A stretch of 64,000 bases of DNA from Calonectria ilicicola (Eukaryota > Ascomycota > Sordariomycetes > Hypocreales > Nectriaceae). Position 1 is the first letter of the stretch. Every line of letters starts with the position of its first letter. Both the position numbers and the translations under genes were made by a program. The stretch spans positions 3,596,001-3,660,000 of the forward strand of contig CP085834.1 of NCBI GenBank assembly GCA_020809705.1. Reading direction: 5' to 3'. The notes beneath the pieces were generated by a model. It had not been told where the DNA came from. It saw only the letters and a program-made list of their open reading frames with translations, and searched no databases. This document shows, one piece after another, positions 11,801 to 23,420 of the stretch.

Positions 11801-12965
11801 AAGAGCTCCCTACACGTGCAACAGCCACACACACGCACATATACGAGTAAGTCAACAAGAGGTGGCAACTATAATAATGGATGGCCAACTCTTTCCAGGT
11901 GCAACAAAAGCTACGACATCCCCTTTTTTCTTTTCAGCCTTGGGTGATTTATATTTTTTTTTCACAAGCGGATTGGCAGATTGATACCACTATTTTGTTT
12001 CTACGGCGGACCATTTAACTATTTGTACGAATTGGAAAGGGCATAGATACGAGCGACTATGGCGAAGCAGCCAACCAATAGCGCCTTTCAGGGCGTCGAC
12101 ACACCCCGGGCTTCTCGCTTCTTGGCGGCTGAATCCTTCGGAACTCTGCTTGGGGTGGTCAGCTCGTATAGCATAGCACGAGGGACCCAGTGTCCCCCAT
12201 TGGTTCTGATCCACACAGAAAAGGAGTTTAGCGGGCATCTGGACTGAGACAGAAAAATCAATAGTCTTGCAACCAAATTGAATGAAGCCAGGCGGCACCA
12301 CACCATGCGCCATTGCGGATCCCAGATTTTAAGCGTAAGCCACAGGTTTTGACCTACGTCTGCCATCGTGGGTCCCTTTTACCTCCACGATTCGGCGATA
12401 AATGCGGATGATTTGATAACGGCAGTGCATGAATGAATGGATGAAATCCGAAGTCTTGATCATCTTTAAATCAGCCCATTTCCCGACAAATTCAAAATTT
12501 TATTCAACCAACGTGCAAGTAAGATGGTGTCACGCAACAGGTATGCACAGTTGTCACACTTAGTGCGAACCATCAGCCAGCCACATTTTGTAACATCACA
12601 CATATCTCACGACAGAATATCCCGCACCGTTCTTGAAATACATATTTGTACTCCATTCCCACAATGGTTTTTTTTGCGTGTCACATCTCAGGGCCAATCA
12701 GGTCCACTTGATAACCCGGTGGCGGCAAGACACCCTAGAATCCAAGCCACTTGACACGCCAGCCATTCACACTTTACGGAAACGAAAATAAGGACCCTTA
12801 ATTAATGGAGCAAACGCAGCTTAAAGTGGATTGTCGCGCTTTAATCACACGATATTTGTGACACGCAGTTAACCTGTTCCAGATTGTGCAAACAGAACGT
12901 GCGGGATGCTCCTCCTCAATTCATCTCAATCTCTCCCATGCTTGAACCTCCAAAGTAGCAACAAG
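11801..12965. other. intergenic region
   Basis: About 1.2 kb between convergent genes. I see no coding frame with recognisable features, no tRNA and no extended repeat. Confidence 0.45.
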
Positions 12966-13558
12966 TCAAAGGTCCATCATATATTCCCAATCAAGTAGAC
13001 ACTTCTTCGGCCCGTCGCCGTATGAGTAATAAACGACTCCACAAAATATGGCCTCGTGGTGTTGTGCAGGGGAATATTGAAAGATAACTCTGTACGGGCC
13101 TGGAAATACATCAATTGCAGCATCTCCAATATAATATTCCATCAGGTTCTGATTATCGCAACCGGAAAACCGAAGCTCAAGGCTCTTGAATGGCTTGGGG
13201 TAATCGTCTGACCATGACTTTATTAGCATTATTCTGCAGGAACATCCTCCTGTACTCACAACTGCCAAGCGGATATGAAAGCTGATTCACAGCATGCCTG
13301 ATTGCCATCTCAGCTTCACCAGTAGTGACAATCTTCTCAACAATCCCTTCAACAACGATTAGAATAAGCTTGCGATATGACGATAGGCAGTCTTTTACCT
13401 GGATCACACGTAAAACCTTGCCTGGGAATCTTGTGAATATTCCACGTCAATCCAAAGTCATCCTCGCAATCATAAAAATAACGCGGATCATTGATTATGG
13501 GTCCAGCAAAAGCGACCCCGAAAACGGACGAGATAGCGAAAGCTTTGAAGCCATGCAT
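12966..13558 (-). CDS. small secreted cysteine-containing protein, unknown function
   Basis: Three exons on the minus strand (13558-13399, 13346-13260, 13207-12966) join in frame to 162 residues. Both introns are 52 nt and have a good branch point (TTCTAATC; GCTAATA). Residues 1-18 (MHGFKAFAISSVFGVAFA) form a clear signal peptide ending AFA/G. The mature protein has a handful of cysteines (YDCEDD, FTCDPG, SGCDNQ, IFCGV, KKCLL) and many aromatic residues. It resembles no family I know. Small size, secretion and cysteines make it a candidate effector or extracellular binding protein, which is only inference. Confidence 0.6.
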
Positions 13559-14383
13559 TTTAAAAGAGTGTAACAATTACTGTAATGATAGATGCGAAAA
13601 TCACAAACATGCAATGAACAGAAGAGGATCAAATGTTTTTTCTTGAGACCTGAGAGAACTAACCCGTTCAGGACCGATCACATTGAAGACCTTGGCTTTC
13701 GTTCCTGTCGTGATTGAATTTTCAATCCAGCTCGCCACGTTCATGAAATCACACAACTTGAACTAATCTGGACGGCTCATCATCGCGTTAGTGTTTTTGG
13801 TGCTGGAAATAAAATGAGGTGTGTGTGGGGGACTTCTGCGGTTCGCTCCGTGCCGTGTTAGCACTGACCGTTTGAGGCATCGCGTGCCCAGCTGACAGCC
13901 CAACAACAGTCTAGCTAGATTTTTATCGGTATATATAGAAAATTTGGCTGAGCTGAAGGTGCAGAAATCGGAATAGCGCATGTGAAGGGATGGTGACGAG
14001 CTGATCGCCCTTGCATATATCCATCGGTCTATCTTGCGTGTTGCTGGAATGAGTCGATAGCAACTTCGAAAAGATTTGATCGGACTAATCCAGGTATCAT
14101 ACTCGGCACCTTGCTATGGAAGAAGGATTAGAATTTGGCATATTTATGATTTCCACAACGATAAAGGTTTTTTTTTAGGTGACTGTCAGCTGGATAAGAT
14201 CATCGGTATGTGTGCGTTGAGCCGGTGAGATTATTTTATTTCTAATGCTAGTTAAAAATAAATGCTAATGACTTTTAATGGATCAAAATTTCGGCAGGTA
14301 TTTCCTCCTTCACCTACTCACTCACCACTTTAGGGGCTGATGTAATTTTGGGGAAGCTGTCACCCATCCAGCAAGACGCAAGC
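13559..14383. other. intergenic region
   Basis: No gene supported. The stretch just upstream of 13558 serves as promoter for the small secreted protein gene. A T-run (TTTTTTTTA) lies at about 14168. Confidence 0.4.
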
Positions 14384-16055
14384 TCAAGGGCTGCTCAGAT
14401 CTTTTCTTCTTCTCCTAACCACAATTGCCAATAAAATGAACATTGTTCCAATCATTAAATCTGCACCAGCAAAACACTGCGCGCCAAGGTAGTTGCCATC
14501 CATGGCTGTGACGATTGCACCAGCAATTGGACTTCCTGTGAGTGCAGCAAAGCTGACAATGCTAAAGACCATGCCGATCCTGGTGCCTCGTTTACTTGGA
14601 TCCGTCGTTAGCGAACTAGTGGCAGCCGGGAAAAGATTCTGGATGGCTCCGGCAAAAATGCCATAAAATGGTGACCAAACATAGAGCTTTGTTGGTGTAT
14701 CAACCACGATCCAGGACAGAATTGCAATACCGCTGAGTAGGCAGGATGGGGCCATCAGGTTAAGGGCACCCAAACGATCAGCGAAATAATTTGGCACTAA
14801 GCGACCGATGAGGCCGATGCCGTTGATGATGAGCAAGAGGTTCAGGGAGTTGTCGGTGGACATGTGTGGGGTAACTTGAGTTTTGCTGAAAGCAGAGATG
14901 TAGTAAAAGGCGAAGTAGAGTCCCCAGAAACTCTGTGATTCATTAGCTCCTGTATCACAAAGAACTGAGTGTTGGAATATTTTCTTGGATTTGACTTACG
15001 AAGAACATCCCTATGGCGTAGAAGGAGTAATCAAGTTCCTTAAATGCAGCCCATTCCACAAATGGACCCTTTTTCCTGGGCGGAATTCTTGGTTTAATTA
15101 GCAAGGTGGCTACAGAGAGCGTGACGACTTGGACAAGTCCAATACATCGTATACACCAGCCAAATCCAATTCGAGGTAGCAATTGCCTAGCCATGGATGG
15201 GAATATCAAGCCACCTGTGACGGAGCCAGAAGCAGCAAGGCCAATGGCTATTGCGGCCTTCTTGTGGAAATGTGTCGATATTACTGAAATTACTGGCGTA
15301 AACATGAAAGAGCTTCCGATTCCCATACAGACACCTTGAGATAGAAAGAAATGCCAATACTGGCTTCCAGCTGACGTGGTGAAGATGCCGAGAAGCGTAA
15401 GGGCTACTCCAGTCAAAAGCACTGGCCGAAAGTACCCAGCATCGGTAAGTCTCCCGGTGAGTGTTCCCAGAAAGAATATCAGGAAAACTTGGACTGATCC
15501 AATCCATGAAATATTGGAAGGGGCGGCATTCAGCTTCTCGGCATACTGTGTTATAGTTAGCAATTGTGGTAAACTCTTGATTACATCTTATTTTCCCCTC
15601 TAACAGAGTTTTTCTGTAGCCTCCGGTCCCAATTCGAGAAGCTAATTGCGTGGCGGTTACAAGTAAAAGAATATCTTGAAACTCACATAGGGTTGGAAAA
15701 CGCCAAAAGAAATGATGAAGCCCCACGTGTTCATAATTACAAGATGACCCGCCAGACCTAGGACATGTCAACCTTGGTACATTAATCGAACAGACAAATA
15801 CCCACAGGCCGACCAAGCATGCCAACCTCTGTCAAGCACGGGTTCGGAATTTCCGCCATCCCGCATTCCGGTGTTCGATTGGTTGGTGATTTCTTCAGCT
15901 TCAACAGTCTGCGATGTTTGGCCCGTCGAATCTTTTTCGTTTGCCGAGCTACTGTCTCTACGCACCCCTGTATCCCCAGATTCATGGAACGATGCTGTTA
16001 CATGGGCGGTGGTAGCGTTCGCCGCTTCAAGATCTGTTACCTTTTGATTTGTCAT
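14384..16055 (-). CDS. MFS transporter, monocarboxylate-transporter-like
   Basis: Four exons (16055-15806, 15757-15687, 15545-15000, 14932-14384) join to 471 residues with about 12 membrane segments after an 80-residue polar N-terminus. Family marks include NTWGFIISFGVFQPYYAEKL leading into SNISWIGSVQVFL at the first helices, and GGLIFPSM in the middle. These match fungal monocarboxylate-transporter-type MFS proteins (MCH/MCT). Donor choice at intron 1 was decided by frame: only GTGGGT at 15805 keeps the reading frame. Such proteins sit in plasma or vacuolar membranes; some fungal members import riboflavin or small acids, and none can be chosen here. The next gene, an SDR, is 0.8 kb away on the same strand, with no sign of linkage. 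Confidence 0.85.
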
Positions 16056-16832
16056 CCTTGATGCCTGCTAAACAGGGCCCCTGATGATGACCAGGAACTC
16101 CAACGGACCCCAGAAGTCGTGGTTAGTTGGAACAAAGTTAAGCGCTGGGGCGTGCAGTTCTGCTTTTCAGGCGATGAGGCAACGGACAGAAGGCCGAATG
16201 CGAGGTCATTAGAAATAAATTCAATTCAACAAATTTTTTTTCTGGCATTGAGGACAAGAATGATGTAACTGGGGAAATAAAAGGTTCCCGTGACCATTTC
16301 TTAAATCCGCGAGCCGCGGATAACTCCCGGTTTGTGGGCCCGTCTAAACTAGATAGAGTCCGGGATTCATCCCGTTACCCCGCAGCGGTGAGTCTGTCGG
16401 AGTCCCAGAGAGCACATCACCGAGCAGAGGCTGACAGTAGATGCTGAATGCGTTATGGATGGGATGCGCCTTTCATCACATGCTTGGTTGAGTGTGAACG
16501 AGGATATTAATAATGTGAGGTTTTGGTGGGAACCTGGCGCATCGAGACACTCAATTGGCGGCAACGAGGAACTAGTGCGGATGTCGGAAAAATGCATAGC
16601 CGGAGGAGTTTGCCGCTTCTGCAAGTTGAGGCTGGGTCTTGAGAGTATGGAGAACTTTGAAGCCTTTCAATTTGTGGGTGGCTACAACCTATCTTACGGT
16701 TACCTGCTAATCAAGCCAGCGACAAACTATTGAGTCGAGTATCCTTCCTCGCAGATTCGATTGCCCTCCATTCTGAGCTGAAAACATTACATGATACAAG
16801 CCAGACCCCATTACTGTTAGAGCACCTAATTT
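16056..16832. other. intergenic region
   Basis: Upstream region of the MFS gene and downstream of the SDR. A 92-codon plus frame at 16455-16733 has no recognisable features and I do not call it. Confidence 0.45.
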
Positions 16833-17947
16833 TCAGGTACTTTGAGTCTTGTTCCGGACGTGATATGGAACAACACCTTTTTTGAATTGAGTGTCCCTGA
16901 CAACTTCTTGAAGCCAGGCAGGCCATCCCCGGATCCCTGACGCAGCAGACATATGCTTTGGGAAGAAGAGCTGGCCGCTGTTTCCAGAGAGGATATGCTT
17001 GAAAATGCCGTCCGCAACATCTTCAGGATCGAGAACGTCATAATTTGCTTCAGCGTACTCGATGACTTTCTCAATGATGGGCGTGCGAACGAAGGAGGGA
17101 TGCACAACACTGCTCATAATTAACCAATGCACCAAATGCATTTTGGGACGAGGTACGTTTCACAAACCTGGTTCGAATTTTTGGAGTATTATACTGATGT
17201 CGCACTTCCTGTGCCACAGCTTCGTTCAAGGCCAGCGCAGCAGCCTTTGTGCAGGCATAGTCTGCGCCTCTATTTCCAACCGCAAAGCTTCGCATGCTGG
17301 CAATCGTCACAATGTGGCCGTGGTTGCGCTTCACCATTGCGGGTAAAAACTCCTTGATCAGGACAAAGTGAGAGATGATGTTGATGTTGAAAGTCTGAGA
17401 AATTTCCTCATCGCTCTGCTCAAGGAGGCAGAGCATCGGGGAGACGCCGGCATTGTTGATGAGTACTGTCGGATCTCCATGGTCTTGGCGAACCTGGGCA
17501 GCAACTTCCTTGATACTGTCTTTGTTTGCAAGATCTATCTTGTAAAAGTGGGCATTTGCCGCTGTTGTAGTTGTGTGGTGAGTTTGATGTGAGAGATGGA
17601 TCTGAAGAAGTGATTGGTGGGAGCTTACGAAGCGGGGATTTTGGCGGTGCAATGTCCAGGTTGATGACTGTAGCACCAAGTTCAGCGAATTTCCGCACGA
17701 GGGGAGCTCCAATGCCACCAGACCCGCCAGTCACGACAACAATCTCGTTTGGCCAGTCGTAAGTGTCTTTTGTGTAATTATTGAGCTTGGCTTGGCTTAA
17801 GGCACTGCTTGCTTTTTTCAGCACCGACAAACCAACCAAAGCCAGCCCGGCTCCGGCCAGTAGTCTTGGAACGCCATTCCTAAATAGGCCTAGAGCCTGC
17901 AGCCTTTGGGTGGCGACAGTGAGAGCGTTCGTTGCAGCAGCGTTCAT
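16833..17947 (-). CDS. membrane-anchored short-chain dehydrogenase/reductase (SDR16C-like)
   Basis: Three exons (17947-17629, 17561-17168, 17109-16833) join to 329 residues. A hydrophobic segment at about 27-43 probably anchors the protein in a membrane. The Rossmann motif is TGGSGGIG at 73-80, NNAG is at 142-145, and the catalytic set is Ser195 (TIASMRS), Tyr208 and Lys212 (YACTK). After the active site the VHPSFVRTPI segment is typical of the family. The pattern resembles the SDR16C group (retinol dehydrogenase 10, 17-beta-HSD11 and related lipid-droplet or ER enzymes), which use NAD(P) on alcohols or ketones of lipid substrates. The exact substrate is unknown. Fold and catalytic class are secure; the subgroup is likely. 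Confidence 0.88.
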
Positions 17948-18505
17948 TATGTCGACGTCGTTGCGTTGAGGCGTGCGTGCGAGCGCAAGACTCTCAGTGC
18001 TAGAAAAGGGCCAATAATCAAGAAAGAGGAGGGGATTATGTTTATGGTGTGAAGGATCAAGATGAGAACAATAATCATGATTTTATGAGACCGAAACCGA
18101 AATGACGGCGTCAGCAGCAAGCGAGGCCCACTTTTGCAAATCCTTCGAGCTTTGATTGGACATGTCAAAAACCTCCATCCTCATCGTGTATTGTTTTTGA
18201 GTTGACTGTACACAATATACTCCCTGATCCAACTGCTAAGCTTAAACACGGCTATTGGGGACACGATTTTTTTGCTATAAAAAAAGAAAAATAGCTGAAA
18301 GGAGAATTTTAAGCGAAGTGATGACCAAAGATGGTCCTCAGTCTCAAATTTCATTGTCATGAATGAGCCATGCATGATCTATAGGGTAATGGACATCCGA
18401 GAGTGGGGCAGCGAAGGAGCATTAATCCATGAAGTGAAATTAAAATTATCTGAGCATTGCAGCTCACTTTTATCCTGCACTGTCGCCTGCTGTGTACACA
18501 ATCCA
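17948..18505. other. intergenic region
   Basis: Short spacer between same-strand genes. Nothing beyond promoter sequence of the SDR and the tail of the next gene is visible. Confidence 0.4.
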
Positions 18506-19231
18506 TCAGGGAACTGATGACGTAGGACCACTAACTGAGCTCCCGATGGGACTGCAGTCAAAACAGTCGAGGTTGTACCAATACACAGGAGCACTCTCGA
18601 TAAGAGAGAGTGAATTAAAGTCACCTCCAACTAGGCCGCAGGACTCTGAACCAATGGGCATGTTGAGTATGGTGCAGCCTGGTGTGTTGTAACAGGTGGT
18701 AGCACAGGTGTTGAGATCCATGTTGTCATAAGTCTTCATATAAGATATATCGCTTCCGTCATTGTCTCCCCGCCGTCTACAAGTTAAGCTTGTTTCTTTA
18801 GCAGGGTTATACGTGCATGAAATGGTTAAAGATGCCGTCGCGCTTGTTGCCGAGTCTGTGGTTGCGGGGGTCGTGTCGGGAAGTGCGGCAGGTGAGGTCG
18901 TATCCGTGGTGATTGAAGTAGTTGTTTCGGTGAGAGCGGAAGTTGAACTAGCATCATCTGGCGTGGTGGACGAACTGCCGTCCGTACCAATTGAAGCAGT
19001 CGTGTCCGTGAGAGTGGTAGTCGGACTAACGTCTGTGGTGACTGAAGAGCTCGTTTCGGTGAGATCGGTAGTCGAAATGACGTCAGCAGCGGTTGAGGAA
19101 TTCGCCTCAGTCTGGGTAGTGGACGAACTACTGCTCGATGTTGATACTAAGGAAGCAGTTGCTGGCTTGCACTGTCCACCCAAGACGGGCGCAATTGAAG
19201 CGACGAATACAAGCGCTTTGAAGGAAACCAT
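18506..19231 (-). CDS. secreted Ser/Thr-rich protein with Cys-rich C-terminal (apple/PAN-like) module
   Basis: Single-exon gene of 241 residues. Residues 1-18 form a signal peptide (MVSFKALVFVASIAPVLG). Residues about 25-135 are a Ser/Thr-rich stalk with loose repeats of the type TTDLTETSSSVTTD, likely heavily O-glycosylated. The last 100 residues contain about ten cysteines, including NTCATTCYNTPGCTILN and GSESCGLVGGDF, in an arrangement like small apple/PAN-type modules of fungal surface proteins. The stalk encodes imperfect repeats at 18830-19160. A second protein of similar design lies at 42681-43878. It probably acts at or outside the cell wall. No GPI signal is evident at the end. Confidence 0.65.
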   Translation of the reverse strand: MVSFKALVFVASIAPVLGGQCKPATASLVSTSSSSSSTTQTEANSSTAADVISTTDLTETSSSVTTDVSPTTTLTDTTASIGTDGSSSTTPDDASSTSALTETTTSITTDTTSPAALPDTTPATTDSATSATASLTISCTYNPAKETSLTCRRRGDNDGSDISYMKTYDNMDLNTCATTCYNTPGCTILNMPIGSESCGLVGGDFNSLSLIESAPVYWYNLDCFDCSPIGSSVSGPTSSVP

Positions 19232-20073
19232 GTTGGTTGATGTCGTTTTGAGGGTAGACGGATGTGCAGGGAAACTTACTCACAGTATTTATAGCGGCAG
19301 CGGTCAGAAAGTTCTTTCAATCTGTTTTGAAGGCCACTCCGTAGTCGATTTCATCATGGAACAGGTACGCGTATTGTAGTCTACTAACAGAAAATTTGGG
19401 TTAGTGAGATGCCGCTATCAACGCCACATGGTCCAATTGTAGTCTGGAACCGTCTGGCTAGACCGCTAGACAGCATGCCCTTGGATTGAAAATAGGAGGA
19501 GCGAATTAGATTCGTTCTGCAATGGCTCGATGGGGCTTAATAGTGTAGACTATTTGCGCGTTATTGAATTTGGTATCACACTAATTCTTGGCAACACCAT
19601 CTGTCAAATAAGAGTTGACACCGGACCGTAAGTAAGATGATCTCAGCATAAAAAGTTTAATGACTCGTCTTCGGCTTTTACATTAAATTAATTCCCGGGC
19701 AGATTCTTCCAACCAAGTTGCACGTCGGATACATGTCACTTGCAACACCGCACCGAGATAAAGCAAATGAGCTGGATACACTATTGAACAAAGGGATGAA
19801 TAGGCCACATGTTTGTCAGATCAAATTCATTCGAGGATAGCAAATCACCACAGAAAGATCTTATATCCAGCACAAAAAATCGACTAAGAACTGAGCAGTG
19901 TTTAAAGAAAGGTCTAACATACAAGTATTATTTGATAGAAAACTTTCCCAATCTCAATCCATATCAGAAGCCGCTGTCTTCTGCACCCAAGAAGAATCCA
20001 AGCACATGAAATTCTAACGTAAATATTATGTCAATTAACACAAATTTCCAACTTGACTCAGGGACTATTGCTG
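19232..20073. other. intergenic region
   Basis: About 0.8 kb. It holds the promoter of the Thr-rich gene (TATTTATAG at about 19284). The rest is AT-rich without a supported feature. Confidence 0.4.
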
Positions 20074-21586
20074 TCAGTCTTTATTAGGGCCAAGAAAGCT
20101 TAAAAACTTCGTCTCGTTTAGGATTTTCTTCAACGCGCCGCTGAACCATTTGAGTGGAACGTTGCATAATGCTAGAACAAGACCAACAAGCGGGAGTGCT
20201 GTCGCTATGTAAACCCAAAAATGTCCCTTACCCGGCAAGTACGTGTCAGACATGCTGAAAATGCTTGCCACCCATGCTAATGGAACGAATACTAGTGCGA
20301 CATATGTCAACTGCTTGACATGAATAGCTTCATCCAAGGAAAGCTTCGTGTCTTGTATTTGCACAATTGATGTTGCAATTGCAACTATTTGCTCAAACGT
20401 TTGATTATAATGCTGAAGCTGCTGTTGAATATGGCTGATGTCATCTAGAATTAAGGACCAATGTAGTCCGAGGCCTTCTTCTTGCTGCATCCAATAGTTG
20501 AGAAACCCACCCAAAAGGTTAATCTTGTGTCTACTTTGCTTGATGCGTCGTCTCCAAACTTGAAGGTCAGCAAGATCATCTTTGTACTGCTCGTCTGAGA
20601 GGTTTGAGAGAGAATATTCATAATGCTTCGTGTAGCGGCTTAATACTAGTGCATAGAGGTTCCATTCAGCTAGCACAATACGTATTGGGAAAAGCCCTAG
20701 ACGTATTACCGTGGGCGATCTGATATCAAATTTGAGACGAGATCCATCCCCGAAGTGTTCCACGAGTGTTTGAAATCTCGAATTCTCCTCCCCTGGTGGA
20801 TTGGGTGTGTTAGGTCCGAAAATAGACATGGGTGGAGGTGGCATGAAATCTTCGAATCGGCCATGCAAGGGTTTCGCCTTATAAGATTGCTGACTGGAAG
20901 ACGCATTTTTTTCAAAGATTTGGTGGATGGATGAATCCACTAAAAAGAGTGCTACTAATATAAGTGATTTGTATTATTGATAGGCATGGATATGTACCAA
21001 TGTAAGAATTTTCAGTTTTTTTGAGAAAGATTGAACAGCAACTTCTGGCAAGACCCAGGTAATTGTCCGACAGGAGCTCTAGTCGTCGGATATTGCGGGG
21101 AATATTTGATTTATTCTTGAAATGTTTGATGCTAGATAAAGCCTTCTTACCGCCCAAATCTAAAACCTGCTGATGGTGTAGATGCAAGTGTCCCTTCTGA
21201 GATATTTGAGAGGGGAGGATTGCAAGGGATGGTGTGGGAGCACCTTTTTCAATATCGCCAAAATTTGTGCTGACATATTCAGCGAAAAAAATGGGGTCTA
21301 TATCAAGTATTTCTCCTGCAAGGCTAATGAGTCGTGTATTTATATTCTCAATAAATACAAGTCGCGTTACGGCGTCAGGAATAGCGCGCATTTTCTCATC
21401 AAAATTATTTTCATTGATCGGCGCTATGTTACGCGGGGATCCGTTTGCATCGTTATGAGGATACTCCAAGACAGTGATTTTGCTCTCCGTATTACTACCA
21501 CGTATCAAATGTGTTTCTAGGGCTGATATGCATGGGTTGGATTTAGCTCGATAGCTAACATATTGCTGGTACCGGGATGTCGACAT
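20074..21586 (-). CDS. CorA-like Mg2+/divalent cation transporter family protein
   Basis: Two exons (21586-20998 and 20939-20074) split by a 58-nt intron give 484 residues. The C-terminal half has the CorA layout: a long helical region (QYKDDLADLQVWRRRIKQS to QDTKLSLDEAIHVKQ), then TM1 at about 407-426 (LTYVALVFVPLAWVASIFSM), a short loop, and TM2 at about 437-456. The CorA signature GMN after TM1 is replaced by SMS (IFSMSDTYLPG), as in many fungal CorA/ZntB-like proteins. Selectivity may therefore differ from true CorA. It most likely sits in the plasma membrane. Upstream of the membrane part, the N-terminal 200 residues are not recognisable. Confidence 0.75.
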
Positions 21587-23420
21587 TATATATATAGTTT
21601 GTCAGGAAGAATGTAGAGATTAACTGTAAACTGAGGAATCTAGTTGTAAAATTGTAAATGATTGTTGTTAATCGTTCAAAAGAAAAGGCATTTATTTTAT
21701 CCTTGGTCTTAGGGGACACATTGGGCATCAATCACATGCAAAGTGCAGTCACTCAAGAGCGTTTTTAATACACTTTATATCTTATTGGTTGCCTTGTGGT
21801 TGGAAATAATGGTTCTATTGGATAGGTGCGCCACCTTGACGAGGAAGACCTATCATACTGGTTGCGTAAGCACTTGTTGCTTTTCCGTGAAATTCAACGA
21901 CACTAGCTGCAGCAAGGCACACATGCGTCAAATATTTGAGGGATTAAAATCACCAATTTTGTGGCTTACAGCGTTGCGTTGGGCTCACGTTCAAGAGTCT
22001 TGAACAGTCGTAATATCCTATGGTAGTACTAGGATGCCAGATCAGTCTGATGATGTATTCCATTATCCTCGTCCCCTATCCTTGTTTTATCGACGGAATC
22101 TAGCCTTGTACTATTAGCATTGGCAAACTATAAAACTTCATACCAAAGGCTCAAACCTTTAGGAAAAATGTCAGGCTTCCAAGACCATAAGTAAGCTGCA
22201 TTTCTCACGTCAGACTTCATGAGCATTCTGAAAAAGAGGTGTCGCATTTGATTTAGGCAGCACGTAGCATACGAACAAAAAGTCTTCTTTTTGAGGCTCC
22301 CGATATCTCAAAGATGATAAAGGGATGAATAATGTGAGAATATGAGGTCATGGTGCTGTTTCCCGTAAGCACTGGTTTTGTCATATACTCACACGTGAAG
22401 ACTAGGCCGTTGCTAGCTGTTTGGTCAATCGCCTACCTTGTCGCCTAGCTGCTTAGAAAAGTGTACCGTCGTCTGATCTTGGAATCCACAGAGCAATCGA
22501 GAACATACATGAAAAAATGCATCAGAATACCCCAGACTCTCAGCACTACCCACATCGCCCATCTACCCAGGTCGTAGCCCGCATAGGCACAAACCAATCT
22601 CTTTTTTTTTTAGGATAAAAAATCAAGTAATCAGGGATCAAGAATGTGCGGTGGAAAATATTTTAACCACGGTGGCGCCCTTCCTGTACCCAGAATCAAA
22701 AGTGGTGTTGACTCCCCGGCGCCCTTTGGGAATCTGGTGACGACGCCGACGTGGCCCGGAGGAGCAAGTCCATGGTATTCATTCTACTTGCGCTTTCTTA
22801 TTGACCAAAGACATGCTGCGAGTGACGTTGACAACCCCAACCATGGCGGAGCTAGATGACTAGTTTGGGGTGCCCAACGGCTCTGTTCCGGGATGAATTC
22901 AACATGTACGGCAACGCAGCCGGGATATTGCTCTGGAGAATTGCTCGCCCACCACGTCCGGGAGCGACATCAGCATCCCGGAGACGGTCTAACAGTGACA
23001 ATTTGGGGTAGAGGCTGGGGTTCTGTGGGGCAATTAGTAGATGACCCCGGAATTCGGCTCAGGTCTTTGCGCTGTGATGGCGCGGGGTAGTTGGCCCTTT
23101 TCGAACGGTGGAGACGCCTAGCCCATGACAGGCCCATAACGCAACGGCTCATCCGCAGCCGATTGGAGAAGGCTTTTAATCACCTCTGCACCCCAGCTTC
23201 AACCCCAGAGTAAAGCCGAGTCGGCCAGGAATGAGTTTGTGAAAGCATGGACCTTGATCTCCGGAGCCAGTGTAGCTGCTTCAGATGGAATATGATGAGA
23301 GATGTAGTATATTAAGCAGGGACTTGCCCTCGTTGTTTCGGGATCAACCTGACAAGTTCCCTCAGGTCCTTCGTCGTTGCAAAATCCTCCTGGTCTGGTT
23401 CTGGCTCTTAAGACGCGAAC
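21587..23420. other. 1.8 kb intergenic region, 3' half promoter of the tannase gene
   Basis: No gene is supported. Between about 22650 and 23250 the sequence becomes GC-rich and holds several SYGGRG-type motifs listed separately. A TATA-like TAGTATATTAAG lies at about 23305. Confidence 0.45.
23015..23050. promoter_or_regulatory. cluster of CreA-type motifs (SYGGRG) upstream of the tannase gene
   Basis: CTGGGG at 23015-23020, GTGGGG at 23025-23030 and, on the other strand, CCCCGG at 23045-23050 all fit the SYGGRG consensus bound by the carbon catabolite repressor CreA. They lie about 370-405 bases before the start codon. Short motifs occur by chance, so this is a suggestion. Confidence 0.35.

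Noticed and set aside
16455..16733. 92-codon open frame on the plus strand
   Set aside because: No recognisable motif and no promoter or splice support; lies in the spacer of two minus-strand genes.
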